Source: CAIWTU01 sp963815135
Lineage (GTDB): Bacteria; Desulfobacterota; Desulfuromonadia; Geobacterales; Geobacteraceae
DNA length: 64,000 nt
Assembly (NCBI GenBank): GCA_963815135.1
Contig: CAWFFO010000006.1
Span: 1-64,000, forward strand
Reading direction: 5' to 3'
Shown here in pieces: positions 46,724 through 56,316 of this stretch. Below the pieces are notes generated by a model. The model ran no database searches and was not told the DNA's origin. It was given only the letters and a program-made list of their open reading frames with translations. Position numbers and translations under genes: made by a program. Numbering within the stretch: position 1 is the first letter of the stretch; the number at the start of each line of letters is the position of its first letter.

Positions 46724-47704
46724 ATGCTGGCTGGATGCCCGAAATGCAAGACAAAATACAAAATCGGCGATAAAGTGCCCGGAAGCGAAGGGATCGTGCT
46801 GAGATGCGGCAAATGCCGCACCCTGTTCCGGATTTCGGCGAAGCCCGGCTCGCAACCGCCTTCAAGCAATATCGCCGGTTGTCCGGATAAAAGAATCAAG
46901 GTCCTGGTGGCAAACGAAAGCGCAACGTTCTGCGCTACCGTGGAGAAGGTCCTTTCCACTGAACCTTTCGACGTTTTTGCCTGCAATGACGGTATATCAG
47001 CCCTGTCCGCAATTGAAAATATGGCTCCCGACGTTGTGCTGATTGATGTGGCGCTGCCAGGCATGTATGGATTCGAGGTCTGTGAAGCCGTAAGAAAAAA
47101 CCCTGCCACCGCATCGATAAAAATCATCCTCATTGCAGCCATATACGACAAAACCAGGTATAAAAGGGAACCCAATTCCCTTTATGGCGCCGATGACTAT
47201 ATTGAAAAACACAATATTCCCGATGCACTGGCCGCCAAGATATACCGGCTGGTTGCCGGCGTGAAACCGCCCGAAAAGGTAGATAAAGCTGTCTTAGGAG
47301 AGGAGGATTCCATGCAGGCGGATACCAGGGAGCTTTCCCCCCGGGAAAAGGAGGAGCTGGAAATCTCTCGCGATGCGATAAGGCATGACGAAGAGCGGGA
47401 ACCCGGTCCGACTGCCCTCGCGCAGGAGGATGAGGCCCACTTCAAGGCAAAGAGGTTTGCCCGGCTGATAGTGTCCGACATAGCATTGTACAATGAGGAA
47501 CTGGTGGAAGAAGGGGTTCTCAACGACAGTTTCTACAAGCTTCTTGAAGACGATGTCAGGGAAGGAAGAAACCTCTACGAGGAACGGATTCCGGAAGCGG
47601 TGAGAAAGGTTTCATCTTATCTGGAAGATGCTTTCGAAGAGTTGATTTCGCGGAAAAAGCGGGAAATGAATCTGTCGATTAAATCCGGGGTGCATGGTGC
47701 ATAA
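46724..47704 (+). CDS. Zinc-ribbon/receiver response regulator with C-terminal helical domain
   Basis: Starts with a zinc-ribbon (MJ0042 type): CPKC at residues 5-8 and CGKC at about 29-32, then a receiver domain (about 55-175; phospho-acceptor in VVLIDVALPG; the lysine side is degenerate, GADDYIEKH). After a charged linker, a helical domain at about 245-325 (AKRFARLIVSDIALYNEEL and following) is one I recall from Geobacter and myxobacterial proteins without a function. The ATG at 46724 with GAAAGGA is preferred to a GTG at 46694 overlapping cheW. Length is 326 aa. Confidence 0.82.
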   Translation: MLAGCPKCKTKYKIGDKVPGSEGIVLRCGKCRTLFRISAKPGSQPPSSNIAGCPDKRIKVLVANESATFCATVEKVLSTEPFDVFACNDGISALSAIENMAPDVVLIDVALPGMYGFEVCEAVRKNPATASIKIILIAAIYDKTRYKREPNSLYGADDYIEKHNIPDALAAKIYRLVAGVKPPEKVDKAVLGEEDSMQADTRELSPREKEELEISRDAIRHDEEREPGPTALAQEDEAHFKAKRFARLIVSDIALYNEELVEEGVLNDSFYKLLEDDVREGRNLYEERIPEAVRKVSSYLEDAFEELISRKKREMNLSIKSGVHGA

Positions 47705-49700
47705 GCTTCAAAAACTGAAGGAAAATCTTTATTCGCCGTGTGAAGAAACCCGCAGACTGGCGGTAGCTGGTCTGAACGGTTACCCGGTGCCGGAAATAAA
47801 AGGGTGTCTTTTCCGCGCACTCGGGGATGAAAGCTGGCGTGTCCGTAAAGAAGCTGTCGAAATGATTTCCGCAATTCCCGCTGCCGCGGATATGACGGAA
47901 GAGCTGATTGAGCTGCTCAGGTCACAGGACAATGCCGGCCTGCGCAACGCTGCGGTGGAGATACTGGTCCGGCTGGGGGCGAAAGCAGTCTCGGTCCTTC
48001 ACTCATATGCCGGAGACGATGATCACGATGTCCGCAAATTCATAATCGATATTATGGGAAGTATCGGCGACGCCTCTTTTGTTCCTGATCTCATCAGTGC
48101 GCTTGATGACCCGGACCCTAATGTGCGCGCCTCCGCAGCGGAGAATCTCGGCAAGATCGGAGACCAGCGGGCTCTGGAGCCGTTGCTCGATATCCTTGAA
48201 AACGCCGATGTGTGGCTGCAGTACACGATTCTCGAAGCCCTCGGCAGGATAGGTGCGCCGATTCCCGTTTCCTGTATTGCGCCGCTGGCAGACCATGAAT
48301 TGTTGAAAAAAGCCGTCTATGAATGCCTGGGAGTTGTGGGAAACGAGGATGTGATTCCGGTCCTGCTGAAAGGGCTTGGGGAAAAAACGAAGAATGCCCG
48401 CCTGTCCGCAGTCTGTGCGCTGGATAAAATCCGGCAGAAGCTGCCGGGGGAAGTTGCGGAGGACACGGTCGATTCGCCACTCAGGGCTTTCAAAGGTTCG
48501 CCGGTTGTCGACCTGCTGCTGGATTGTCTTTCCACCTCCGACACGTCCGTGCGCAAGTCTGTTATCAGGATACTGGGAATAATCGGCGATGAGCGGGCGG
48601 CGGGAGCGCTTTTGCAAGGATGCGGCGATGATCGTCTGCGCAGTTGCTGCCTTCAGGCTTTCAAGATAATGGGAAGGACCGTTACTCCGTTTCTGGAAAG
48701 TGAATTCCCATTGGCCGATGAGCCCGAACGATGCATAATTACATACCTGTGCGGAGAGATGAACCTGGATGGATGCGAATATCTTCTGGAACGGGGAATT
48801 GTCGATCCTGCGCCCTCGGTACGAAAAGAGGCGGCAATCGCTTGCGGAAAGCTGGGTCTGATTTCTTTGATCCCCGCTATTGCCGGCATCCTGAATGATT
48901 CCGATGAAGATGTCAGGGAAGGGGCAATCATTGCCCTTGCCCGTCTTGCGGAATATGAGCGTAACGGCGTTTCTCGTGTCGCCGAGGCCCTTGCCTCTTC
49001 GGAGGATCCGGATAAGAGACGTAATTCCGCCCACCTGTTCGGTGCGCTGCATGAGATGGAAGAACTTTCCCTGCTGATGAAGGACGTGGATGCCGGGGTA
49101 AGGAAAACAGCCGTTTCCGCTCTGGCGGACCTCAGGGACGTGGAGAGTGTCGGGTATCTCCTGATGGCTCTGGTCGACGAGGACCCCGAAGTCCGGATTA
49201 TCTCGGCTTCGACTCTCGGGGACATCGGGGGTGAAGAGTCGATAGATTCGCTTCTGCTGCTTCTTAAAGACGCGGACCAGTGGGTCCGGTGCGCAGCTTT
49301 GAAAAGTCTCGGCAGGCTCAAAAGCGGCAAAGCCGTCCCGGTAATTGAAATCCTTCTGAAAGACGCCGGGGGAGCGGTAATGATCGCGGCCCTGGAGGCG
49401 CTTGATTCCATCGGTGGCTGCAGGGCTCAGCATCTTCTGGAACGCGCCCTGAAGAACGACGACGAAGAGGTTGTCAGGGCAGCCATGGAATTGCTTGCCG
49501 GCAAGGGAGACTCATGGGTCGAAAAGTACGAAGAAGAACTCATGAACCATCCGCACTGGGGGGTCCGCAGCCGTTTTGCGGTTTTAATGCATGATTTGCA
49601 GGGGAAAAAAGCGCTTCCCCGTCTAAGAAAAGCGCTTTCCATGGAAACTGACGCCATGGTCAGGGAACAGGTTAGTGAACTGGTGGAAAAAATCCGATGA
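47694..49700 (+). CDS. HEAT-repeat protein
   Basis: 668 aa made almost entirely of about 20 HEAT/PBS-lyase-like repeats, with units such as DDPDPNVRASAAENLGKIGD recurring about every 31 residues (from roughly residue 30 to the end). Such solenoids act as scaffolds; no catalytic motif is visible. It overlaps the preceding regulator by 11 bases and the cheR start by 4. HEAT proteins inside chemotaxis clusters are known from Geobacter, with unknown role. Confidence 0.9.
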   Translation: MVHKLQKLKENLYSPCEETRRLAVAGLNGYPVPEIKGCLFRALGDESWRVRKEAVEMISAIPAAADMTEELIELLRSQDNAGLRNAAVEILVRLGAKAVSVLHSYAGDDDHDVRKFIIDIMGSIGDASFVPDLISALDDPDPNVRASAAENLGKIGDQRALEPLLDILENADVWLQYTILEALGRIGAPIPVSCIAPLADHELLKKAVYECLGVVGNEDVIPVLLKGLGEKTKNARLSAVCALDKIRQKLPGEVAEDTVDSPLRAFKGSPVVDLLLDCLSTSDTSVRKSVIRILGIIGDERAAGALLQGCGDDRLRSCCLQAFKIMGRTVTPFLESEFPLADEPERCIITYLCGEMNLDGCEYLLERGIVDPAPSVRKEAAIACGKLGLISLIPAIAGILNDSDEDVREGAIIALARLAEYERNGVSRVAEALASSEDPDKRRNSAHLFGALHEMEELSLLMKDVDAGVRKTAVSALADLRDVESVGYLLMALVDEDPEVRIISASTLGDIGGEESIDSLLLLLKDADQWVRCAALKSLGRLKSGKAVPVIEILLKDAGGAVMIAALEALDSIGGCRAQHLLERALKNDDEEVVRAAMELLAGKGDSWVEKYEEELMNHPHWGVRSRFAVLMHDLQGKKALPRLRKALSMETDAMVREQVSELVEKIR

Positions 49701-50578
49701 TTTTTTGCGCCGAACCACAAGTGACGATGTCCGAAGAGGAGTTCCGTCTCATCAGGGATCTCATTCATACCCATTGCGGACTTTTTTTCGATCATGATAC
49801 AAAATATCTTCTGGAAAAAAGGCTTTGCAGAAGACTGGCCCATCATCGGATGGACAATTTCAGGGAGTATTACCACTTTCTGAAGTACAGCAGGGACAGG
49901 GACCAGGAATTATCAGACATCATGGATGTCCTTACCACCAACGAAACCTATTTTTTCCGTGAGGGCTTCCAGTTGAAGGCGTTTACTGAAGAGATACTCC
50001 CGGAATTAAAGACGGCCAAAGAAAAGAAGGGGGAGCGGGAACTGCGTATCTGGAGTGCTGGCTGCTCGAGCGGTGAAGAACCATATACCATCGCCATGCT
50101 CCTCCTCGATATGCACTGCTTCCATGGATGGAAACTGGAAATAGTCGGTACCGACATCAGCCACAGGGTGCTGCAGCAGGCGCGGAAGGCGGTATACGGC
50201 AAGTCCTCCTTCAGAACCACCGATGAACGGTATATGCGACGTTATTTTACAGATCAAGAGGGGGCTTTCAGGGTTGCGGACGAAGTCAAAAAACTGGTTA
50301 CAATCAGCCATCTGAACCTCTTCGATGAAAACCGGATCATACTCCTCGGCAAAATGGACATTGTTTTCTGTCGAAATGTCATTATATATTTCGATCAACT
50401 GGCCAAAAAGAAAGTGGTTGATACATTTTACAGATCAATGCGTGAAGGTGGGTTTCTTTTGCTCGGACATGCGGAATCACTTCTCAATACAACGACCGCT
50501 TTCGCTCTCCGCCACCTGAAGAACGACATGGTGTACCAGAAGCCGTATCCCGCAGAAAAAACCGGAGGCAGTTTTTGA
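49697..50578 (+). CDS. cheR: Chemotaxis protein methyltransferase CheR
   Basis: An SAM-dependent methyltransferase for receptor glutamates. The N-terminal helical domain contains VLTTNETYFFRE, the SAM site is IWSAGCSSGEEPYTIAM, followed by GTDIS and FCRNVIIYFD. At 293 aa it is full-length, although the cluster has no receptor for it to modify. ATGA overlap with the HEAT gene; the TTG of cheB overlaps its stop. Confidence 0.95.
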   Translation: MIFCAEPQVTMSEEEFRLIRDLIHTHCGLFFDHDTKYLLEKRLCRRLAHHRMDNFREYYHFLKYSRDRDQELSDIMDVLTTNETYFFREGFQLKAFTEEILPELKTAKEKKGERELRIWSAGCSSGEEPYTIAMLLLDMHCFHGWKLEIVGTDISHRVLQQARKAVYGKSSFRTTDERYMRRYFTDQEGAFRVADEVKKLVTISHLNLFDENRIILLGKMDIVFCRNVIIYFDQLAKKKVVDTFYRSMREGGFLLLGHAESLLNTTTAFALRHLKNDMVYQKPYPAEKTGGSF

Positions 50579-51645
50579 GAAAGATTCGTGTTGTCGTCAT
50601 TGACGATTCGGCTTACAATCGCAGGGCGATCATCAGGATGCTCGAAGGTCTCCCCGAGATCGAAGTGGTCGGCTACGCGGTCGACGGTGAACAGGGGATA
50701 CGTACGATACTGGATCTGAAGCCGGACCTTGTTACGCTTGACATCGAAATGCCGAAAATGGACGGTTTTACCCTCCTCCGCATAATCATGAACCAGCGTC
50801 CCACGCCGATTATCGTGGTAAGTTCCCAGGGTGGTGACGACAGGGTTTTCAAGGCACTGGAGCTGGGTGCGCTGGATTTTATCGTCAAGCCGACCTCGAA
50901 TATATCCGACGAACTTCTGCAGATCAGGGAAAGTCTGCATGAAAAAGTCAGAAGCGTTTTGAAACTGAACATGGCCGGCATCAAGATGCGTGAGTCTCTC
51001 ATTGCGGGTACGCGCACCGCCGCGGAAAAAAGAAAGACTTCGGTCGCGCCTTTGAACCGCGGCAAGTCGGGGATTCAGGTGGTGGCAATCGGCGCTTCCA
51101 CCGGCGGGCCTCCGGCACTGCAGAGCATATTGTGTGCCTTCAACGAACAACCTCCTTTTGCCGTCGTGATATCTCAGCATATGCCGCCAGGGTTTACCCG
51201 TACCTTTGCGGAGAGGCTGAACAGATCGTCTGTTTTCGAGATAAGCGAAGCCTCGAACGGTGACGTGCTCCGGCCCGGGAGGGTGCTTGTCGCTCCGGGC
51301 GGACGCAATATGATCTTTCAGAAAATATCAGGTGATGTTGTGGCAAAAATAGTGGGACCGGAACGAGGAGATAATTATGTCCCTTCCGTGGACCGGATGT
51401 TTTCCTCATGTTCAAGCATATTCGGGCCCCATCTTCTGGGCATCGTGCTGACAGGGATGGGAAATGACGGCCGGAAAGGGGTCAGGGAAATAAAAGCCGC
51501 AGGGGGGCAGGTTCTTGCCGAATCGGAGGATTCGGCGGTAATTTTCGGAATGCCGCGCGAGGCGATTGCCACGGGGATGGTTGACAAAATTGTTCCTCTT
51601 GACGAAATTCCCGAGGAGATTATGCAGCGTTGTGCTGTAGTCTGA
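50575..51645 (+). CDS. cheB: Chemotaxis methylesterase CheB
   Basis: An N-terminal receiver domain with phospho-acceptor Asp56 (VTLDIEMPKMDG), then a methylesterase domain with catalytic Ser175 (GASTGGPPAL), His202 (SQHMPPGFT) and Asp298 (GMGNDG). It removes methyl groups from receptors when phosphorylated. A TTG start at 50575 overlaps the cheR stop and follows GGAGG. Length is 356 aa. Confidence 0.96.
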   Translation: MRKIRVVVIDDSAYNRRAIIRMLEGLPEIEVVGYAVDGEQGIRTILDLKPDLVTLDIEMPKMDGFTLLRIIMNQRPTPIIVVSSQGGDDRVFKALELGALDFIVKPTSNISDELLQIRESLHEKVRSVLKLNMAGIKMRESLIAGTRTAAEKRKTSVAPLNRGKSGIQVVAIGASTGGPPALQSILCAFNEQPPFAVVISQHMPPGFTRTFAERLNRSSVFEISEASNGDVLRPGRVLVAPGGRNMIFQKISGDVVAKIVGPERGDNYVPSVDRMFSSCSSIFGPHLLGIVLTGMGNDGRKGVREIKAAGGQVLAESEDSAVIFGMPREAIATGMVDKIVPLDEIPEEIMQRCAVV

Positions 51646-51700
51646 AGAAACGCAAAGATGTTTTTTGCTGTCGATTCATATAAACGAACAGGAGCGGGAT

Positions 51701-52525
51701 ATGTCCATAGACGATGAAAAGACTTTTTCCAGCAGGGCCGAGGAATTTCTGCAGGTCTTCAAAAAAGGCGCGGAATTTACCCAGGAACTGATGAAGGAGA
51801 ATGAAAGACTGCGTTTCCAGGTACTGCAGCTTCAGGAAAGACCCCGGTGCGAGCCCGAATCGCATTCAGCCCTGAGTGAATACGGCAAACTCAAGGACCG
51901 TATTGACGAGCTGGAGAAAGAAAAAATGGAGATCCTCGACAGGGTCCGGCAGGTTGAGAAGGAAAACCAGGACTTTGCCGCCCGTTACGTGGAGATTGAG
52001 ACAGAGAATAACAACCTTGCCAATCTCTACATTGCAAGTTATCAGCTCCATTCAACGCTCGATTTCAGGGAAGTCCTGCAGATAATCACCGAAATCATCA
52101 TTAATCTCATCGGGGCCGAAGAATTCGCAATCATGCTTCTCGATGAAAAGGTCAACGAGCTGAGGGCGGTCGCGACCGAAGGGGTCGACAGGGATGAAAT
52201 TCCTCCGGTCCGGTTCGGTAAGGGGATAATCGGCGAGGTGGCCAAGACCGGCGACAATTATTTCATTGATGACATTTCCGTTTACCAGAGGGATTTTGTC
52301 AGTCCAATGGTCTGTATCCCCCTGAAAATAAAGGAACATGTGATAGGGGTCATCGTAATCTACAAACTGCTGGTGCAGAAAAAGAATTTTGCCGATCTCG
52401 ACTATGAACTGTTCACGCTGCTGGCAGGGCACTCAGCCACCGCAATTTTCAGTTCGAAACTCTATTCGGAATCGGAACGCAAACTTTCAACCATTCAGGG
52501 CTTTATAGACATGTTGACCAAGTAG
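51701..52525 (+). CDS. Coiled-coil GAF-domain protein
   Basis: A coiled coil over about residues 20-110 (ELMKENERLRFQVLQLQ, then ENQDFAARYVEIETENN) leads to a GAF domain at about 115-265 (LHSTLDFREVLQIITEI, FGKGIIGEVAKTGD, and VCIPLKIKEHVIGVIVI). No output domain follows, so it is probably a sensor or adaptor for the cluster. ATG 51701 has AGGAGCGGG upstream; the frame to 51665 lacks this. Length is 274 aa. Confidence 0.85.
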   Translation: MSIDDEKTFSSRAEEFLQVFKKGAEFTQELMKENERLRFQVLQLQERPRCEPESHSALSEYGKLKDRIDELEKEKMEILDRVRQVEKENQDFAARYVEIETENNNLANLYIASYQLHSTLDFREVLQIITEIIINLIGAEEFAIMLLDEKVNELRAVATEGVDRDEIPPVRFGKGIIGEVAKTGDNYFIDDISVYQRDFVSPMVCIPLKIKEHVIGVIVIYKLLVQKKNFADLDYELFTLLAGHSATAIFSSKLYSESERKLSTIQGFIDMLTK

Positions 52526-52640
52526 CCGGCCGGTGGCAGCAGACCGGAAGCTTCGGTTTTCCGGCCGCTGATAAACTGGACATGACGTTTGCCGGACGGA
52601 GAACAGGTAACCGGAAACTTTTTTTGGAGGGGACATTGTG

Positions 52641-53021
52641 ATGCCGGAACACAAGATACTGATTATCGAGGATTCGCCGACAATGAGGCAGCTTATCTGT
52701 TTTGCCCTGAAAAGGCTGCAGGGAGTTCACATTGTTGAGGCTAATGACGGGGTCGACGGACTGAAAAAACTTTCCACCGATAAGTTTGATCTCATCCTGA
52801 CAGATATCAACATGCCGATTATGGATGGACTCAAACTGGTCAGCATGGTAAGGAATGACGCGAATTACCGTGATACGCCGATAGTGGTTATTACGACGGA
52901 AGGTGCGCTGGAAGACCGGGAACGGGCCCTCGCCCTGGGTGCCAACGATTATATTACGAAGCCGATCCAGGCGGGCAGGATACTCGACATGGCGAAGACC
53001 ATGCTGAAAATTGTCAGGTAA
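52641..53021 (+). CDS. cheY: CheY-like single-domain response regulator
   Basis: 126 aa, receiver only: ILIIEDSPTMRQ, phospho-acceptor in LILTDINMPIMDG, the threonine in VITTEGA and the lysine in ITKPIQA. It closes the chemotaxis cluster and resembles the first CheY in its opening motif (EDSPTMR). ATG 52641 with GGAGG 10 bases upstream, or GTG 52638, could be the start. Confidence 0.93.
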   Translation: MPEHKILIIEDSPTMRQLICFALKRLQGVHIVEANDGVDGLKKLSTDKFDLILTDINMPIMDGLKLVSMVRNDANYRDTPIVVITTEGALEDRERALALGANDYITKPIQAGRILDMAKTMLKIVR

Positions 53022-53137
53022 TATCACGGTTTATAATGATTTATATAATTCATCAAATCTGATAAAACAAAAAAACGCATTCTTTTCCGAATTAAGTTCA
53101 GAGTGCGGTTTCATATACGAAAGATATCCGGAGGTAC

Positions 53138-55623
53138 ATGGTGGAGGAAAAATACAATCCCCAGAAAGTGGAAGAAAAATGGCGCAAGCTCTGGGAAGAC
53201 GAAAAGAAATTCAAAGCGACCGAGGATGAAGGGCGGGAGAAGTACTACCTGCTGGAAATGTTTCCCTATCCTTCGGGACGTATCCATATGGGACATGTGC
53301 GCAACTATTCCATCGGAGATGTATTGGCGCGCTTCAAGAGGATGAGGGGGTTCAACGTCCTTCATCCCATGGGGTGGGACGCCTTCGGCATGCCCGCTGA
53401 AAATGCCGCAATCCAGAACAAAAGCCATCCGGCCAGGTGGACTTATGAAAATATCGACTACATGCGCAGCCAGCTGAAAAAGATGGGGCTTTCCTATGAC
53501 TGGGACCGGGAAATAGCCACCTGCGATGTGGAATACTACAAATGGGAGCAGCTCATATTCCTGCAAATGTTCAAAAAAGGGCTCTCCTACAAGAAAACCT
53601 CTTTCGTAAACTGGTGTCCGAAATGCGAGACGGTTCTCGCCAACGAACAGGTGGAGGACGGCTGCTGCTGGAGATGCGACAGTGAAGTGCAGCAGAAGGA
53701 GCTGGACCAGTGGTTCTTTCGTATAACGGAATACGCTGAGGAACTGCTCGACTTTACTGAAAAGCTTCCCGGATGGCCGGAGCGGGTCCTTACCATGCAG
53801 CGCAACTGGATCGGCAAGAGCTACGGCTGCGAGATAGACTTTCCACTGGAAGGTCGGAAATCCACGATCAAGGTTTTTACCACAAGGCAGGACACCCTTT
53901 ACGGGGCTACTTTCATGTCACTGGCCCCGGAACACCCCATGGCCATGGAACTGGCGACCGATGAATGCAGGGAGAAAGTATCAGAATTCATCGAAAAAGT
54001 CAGGAAAACCGACAAGCAGAAACGGACCGCTGAAGACTTGGAAAAAGAAGGGGTTTTTACCGGATCCTACTGCATAAATCCGGTTACCGGATGTCGCATG
54101 CCGGTTTTTCTCGCCAATTTCGTCCTGACCGATTACGGGACCGGGGCGGTCATGGCGGTTCCCACCCACGACCAGCGCGATTTCGAGTTTGCCCGTAAAT
54201 ACAATCTGGCGCTTCGGGTGGTGATTCAGCCCGAGGGGGAAAGCCTTGATCCCGCCGTTATGAACGAGGCCTTCACCGGTGAGGGCATCATGGTGAATTC
54301 GGAGCAGTTCGACGGGATGAAGAGCAGCGAGGCGAAAGAGTGTATTGCCGACTACCTGGAAAAGAAGGGTGTCGGCAGGAAAACCGTAAATTTCAGACTG
54401 CGCGACTGGGGCATATCCCGCCAGCGATACTGGGGCAATCCGATCCCGATAATATACTGCGATGTGTGCGGTGTGGTGCCGGTTCCGGAAGACGACCTGC
54501 CGGTGGTGCTGCCCAAGGATGCAGTCTTCAGCGGCGAGGGTGGCAATCCCCTGGCAAAGGTGGCCCGGCTTTGTGAATGTGACATGTCCTTTGTGCGGCA
54601 TTATGGCGCGTCGCGAGACCGATACCATGGATACCTTTGTCCAGTCGTCCTGGTATTTCCTCCGGTACTGCTGTCCCGATTATGTGGGAGGGCCCCTGCA
54701 CAAGAAAGAGTCGGAATACTGGATGCCGGTGGACCAGTACATAGGCGGGATAGAGCACGCGGTCCTTCATCTCCTGTACGCCCGCTTTTTCACCAAGGTC
54801 CTGCGTGACCTGGGTTACGTGGATATAGACGAGCCGTTCGCCAACCTGCTCACCCAGGGTATGGTCATCAAGGACGGGGCCAAGATGAGCAAGTCAAAGG
54901 GGAACGTGGTGGACCCAGATGCACTGATCAACGCCTATGGCGCCGATACCGCCAGGCTGTTCTCCCTGTTCGCCGCGCCGCCGGAAAAGGATCTCGACTG
55001 GAGCGACCAGGGTGTCGACGGCAGCTTCCGTTTCCTCAACAGGGTATGGAAACTGGCTTATGAGAGCGCTCCGTTCGATAGCCAGTGCAGGCAAGGTAAA
55101 GCCTGAATCGCTGACCGAAGAGGGTAAAAAACTCAGGCGGATTATCCACAAAACCATCAGGAAAGTTACCGAAGACATCGAAGACCGCTTCCATTTCAAT
55201 ACTGCCATTGCCGCGGTAATGGAACTGGTGAATTCCATAAACGCCTTCGAGCCGAAGAACCATCCGGCAAACGCCGCCGTCCTGAAGGAGGCCGTGGAAA
55301 GCGTGGTGCTGTTGCTTGCACCCTTTGTCCCCCATATTTCCGAAGAGCTGTGGGAATGTCTCGGACACCGGGAGGGGCTTGAAGACTCCGGCTGGCCGGC
55401 ATTTGACCCGGCTGCGGCAGTAGAGGACGAGCTGCTTATCGTAGTCCAGGTGAACGGCAAGCTGCGCGGTAAAATCACCGTCGATGCTACCGCTGCTGAA
55501 GATGAAGTCAAGAACACCGCCCTTTCCGACGACAAGGTGAAATCCTTCATCGACGGCAGGACGGTGAAAAAGGTCATCTATGTGCCCGGCAAACTTGTCA
55601 ATATCGTGGTAGCCGGCAGCTAG
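53138..55623 (+). pseudogene. leuS: Leucyl-tRNA synthetase with two frameshifts
   Basis: It charges tRNA-Leu. The first frame carries the class I HIGH-like motif (HMGHVRNYSIGD), CP1 editing domain (TTRQDTLYGATF; DYGTGAVMAVPTHDQRD) and WGISRQRYWG. The frame breaks near 54564-54566, where one extra C in a CCC run restores the downstream GFVNVTCPLCG...KMSKSKGNVVDPD. It breaks again near 55080, and a third frame carries the anticodon-binding and C-terminal domains to KLVNIVVAG. Reconstructed length is about 828 aa, full size with all motifs. Sequence error is the likeliest cause. Confidence 0.9.
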
Positions 55624-55645
55624 CGGCTTTTTCAAAGGGGTTCCG

Positions 55646-56164
55646 GTGAAGAAAAGATTATCGTGTTTTGCTTTCATTATAATATCCGCCTTCTGCCTGT
55701 TCGGGTGCGGATATCACGCGATGAACTGGGATAACGGACCTTTTGCCGGTGACGGCAAGACCGTTGCTATTCCGCTCTTCGTGAACAAGACCTTCAAGCC
55801 GAACCTGGAGGGTGTCCTGGCCAATGCCCTGATCGACGAATTCGCGAAGAAAAAAGGTCTCCAGGTGGAGGCATCGAACGCCGACCTGACCCTTTCCGGG
55901 GAAATCCTCGACTACAGCACCACGGCGATTTCATATTCGGCAGCCGATACGGTCAAGGAATATTCTGCATCCATGAAGATCTCGGCAACCCTGCGCAAAA
56001 ACAGCACCAACAAGGTACTTTGGAAGGGCCAACTGTCCTGGGACCAGTCATTCCCGGCAAATACGGATATCGCACTCCAGCAAAATGCGGAAGACGCGGC
56101 GATACGGGAAATATGCGGCAAGCTTGCCCAGGAGTTGTTTGTAACCATTTCCAGCGATTTTTGA
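55646..56164 (+). CDS. lptE: LPS assembly lipoprotein LptE
   Basis: It pairs with LptD in the outer membrane for LPS insertion. A signal peptide ending in the lipobox LFGCGYH (Cys21) marks it as a lipoprotein; the mature part begins with the typical GYH and contains KTVAIPLFVNKTFKP and LALSGEI-type (LTLSGEILDYST) strands. 172 aa is typical. GTG start at 55646 with AAGGGG upstream. The leuS-lptE-holA order is common. Confidence 0.92.
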   Translation: MKKRLSCFAFIIISAFCLFGCGYHAMNWDNGPFAGDGKTVAIPLFVNKTFKPNLEGVLANALIDEFAKKKGLQVEASNADLTLSGEILDYSTTAISYSAADTVKEYSASMKISATLRKNSTNKVLWKGQLSWDQSFPANTDIALQQNAEDAAIREICGKLAQELFVTISSDF

Positions 56165-56316
56165 ACGGGAAAAGCTTTTAACCCGGAAACAGCAATATTA
56201 ACTCACACGAAGAAATACACCCGCCTCTGGTGATAAAAATTGCTTTACTTTGTGACTGGTTTGGCGTGATCAACTGGATTTTATGATTAGATTGCATAAC
56301 ATAAGGACCGGATTTC

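Noticed and set aside
48003..49433. 476-codon minus-strand frame opposite the HEAT protein
   Set aside because: The plus strand holds a regular repeat protein with coupled starts; the minus frame has no recognisable motif.
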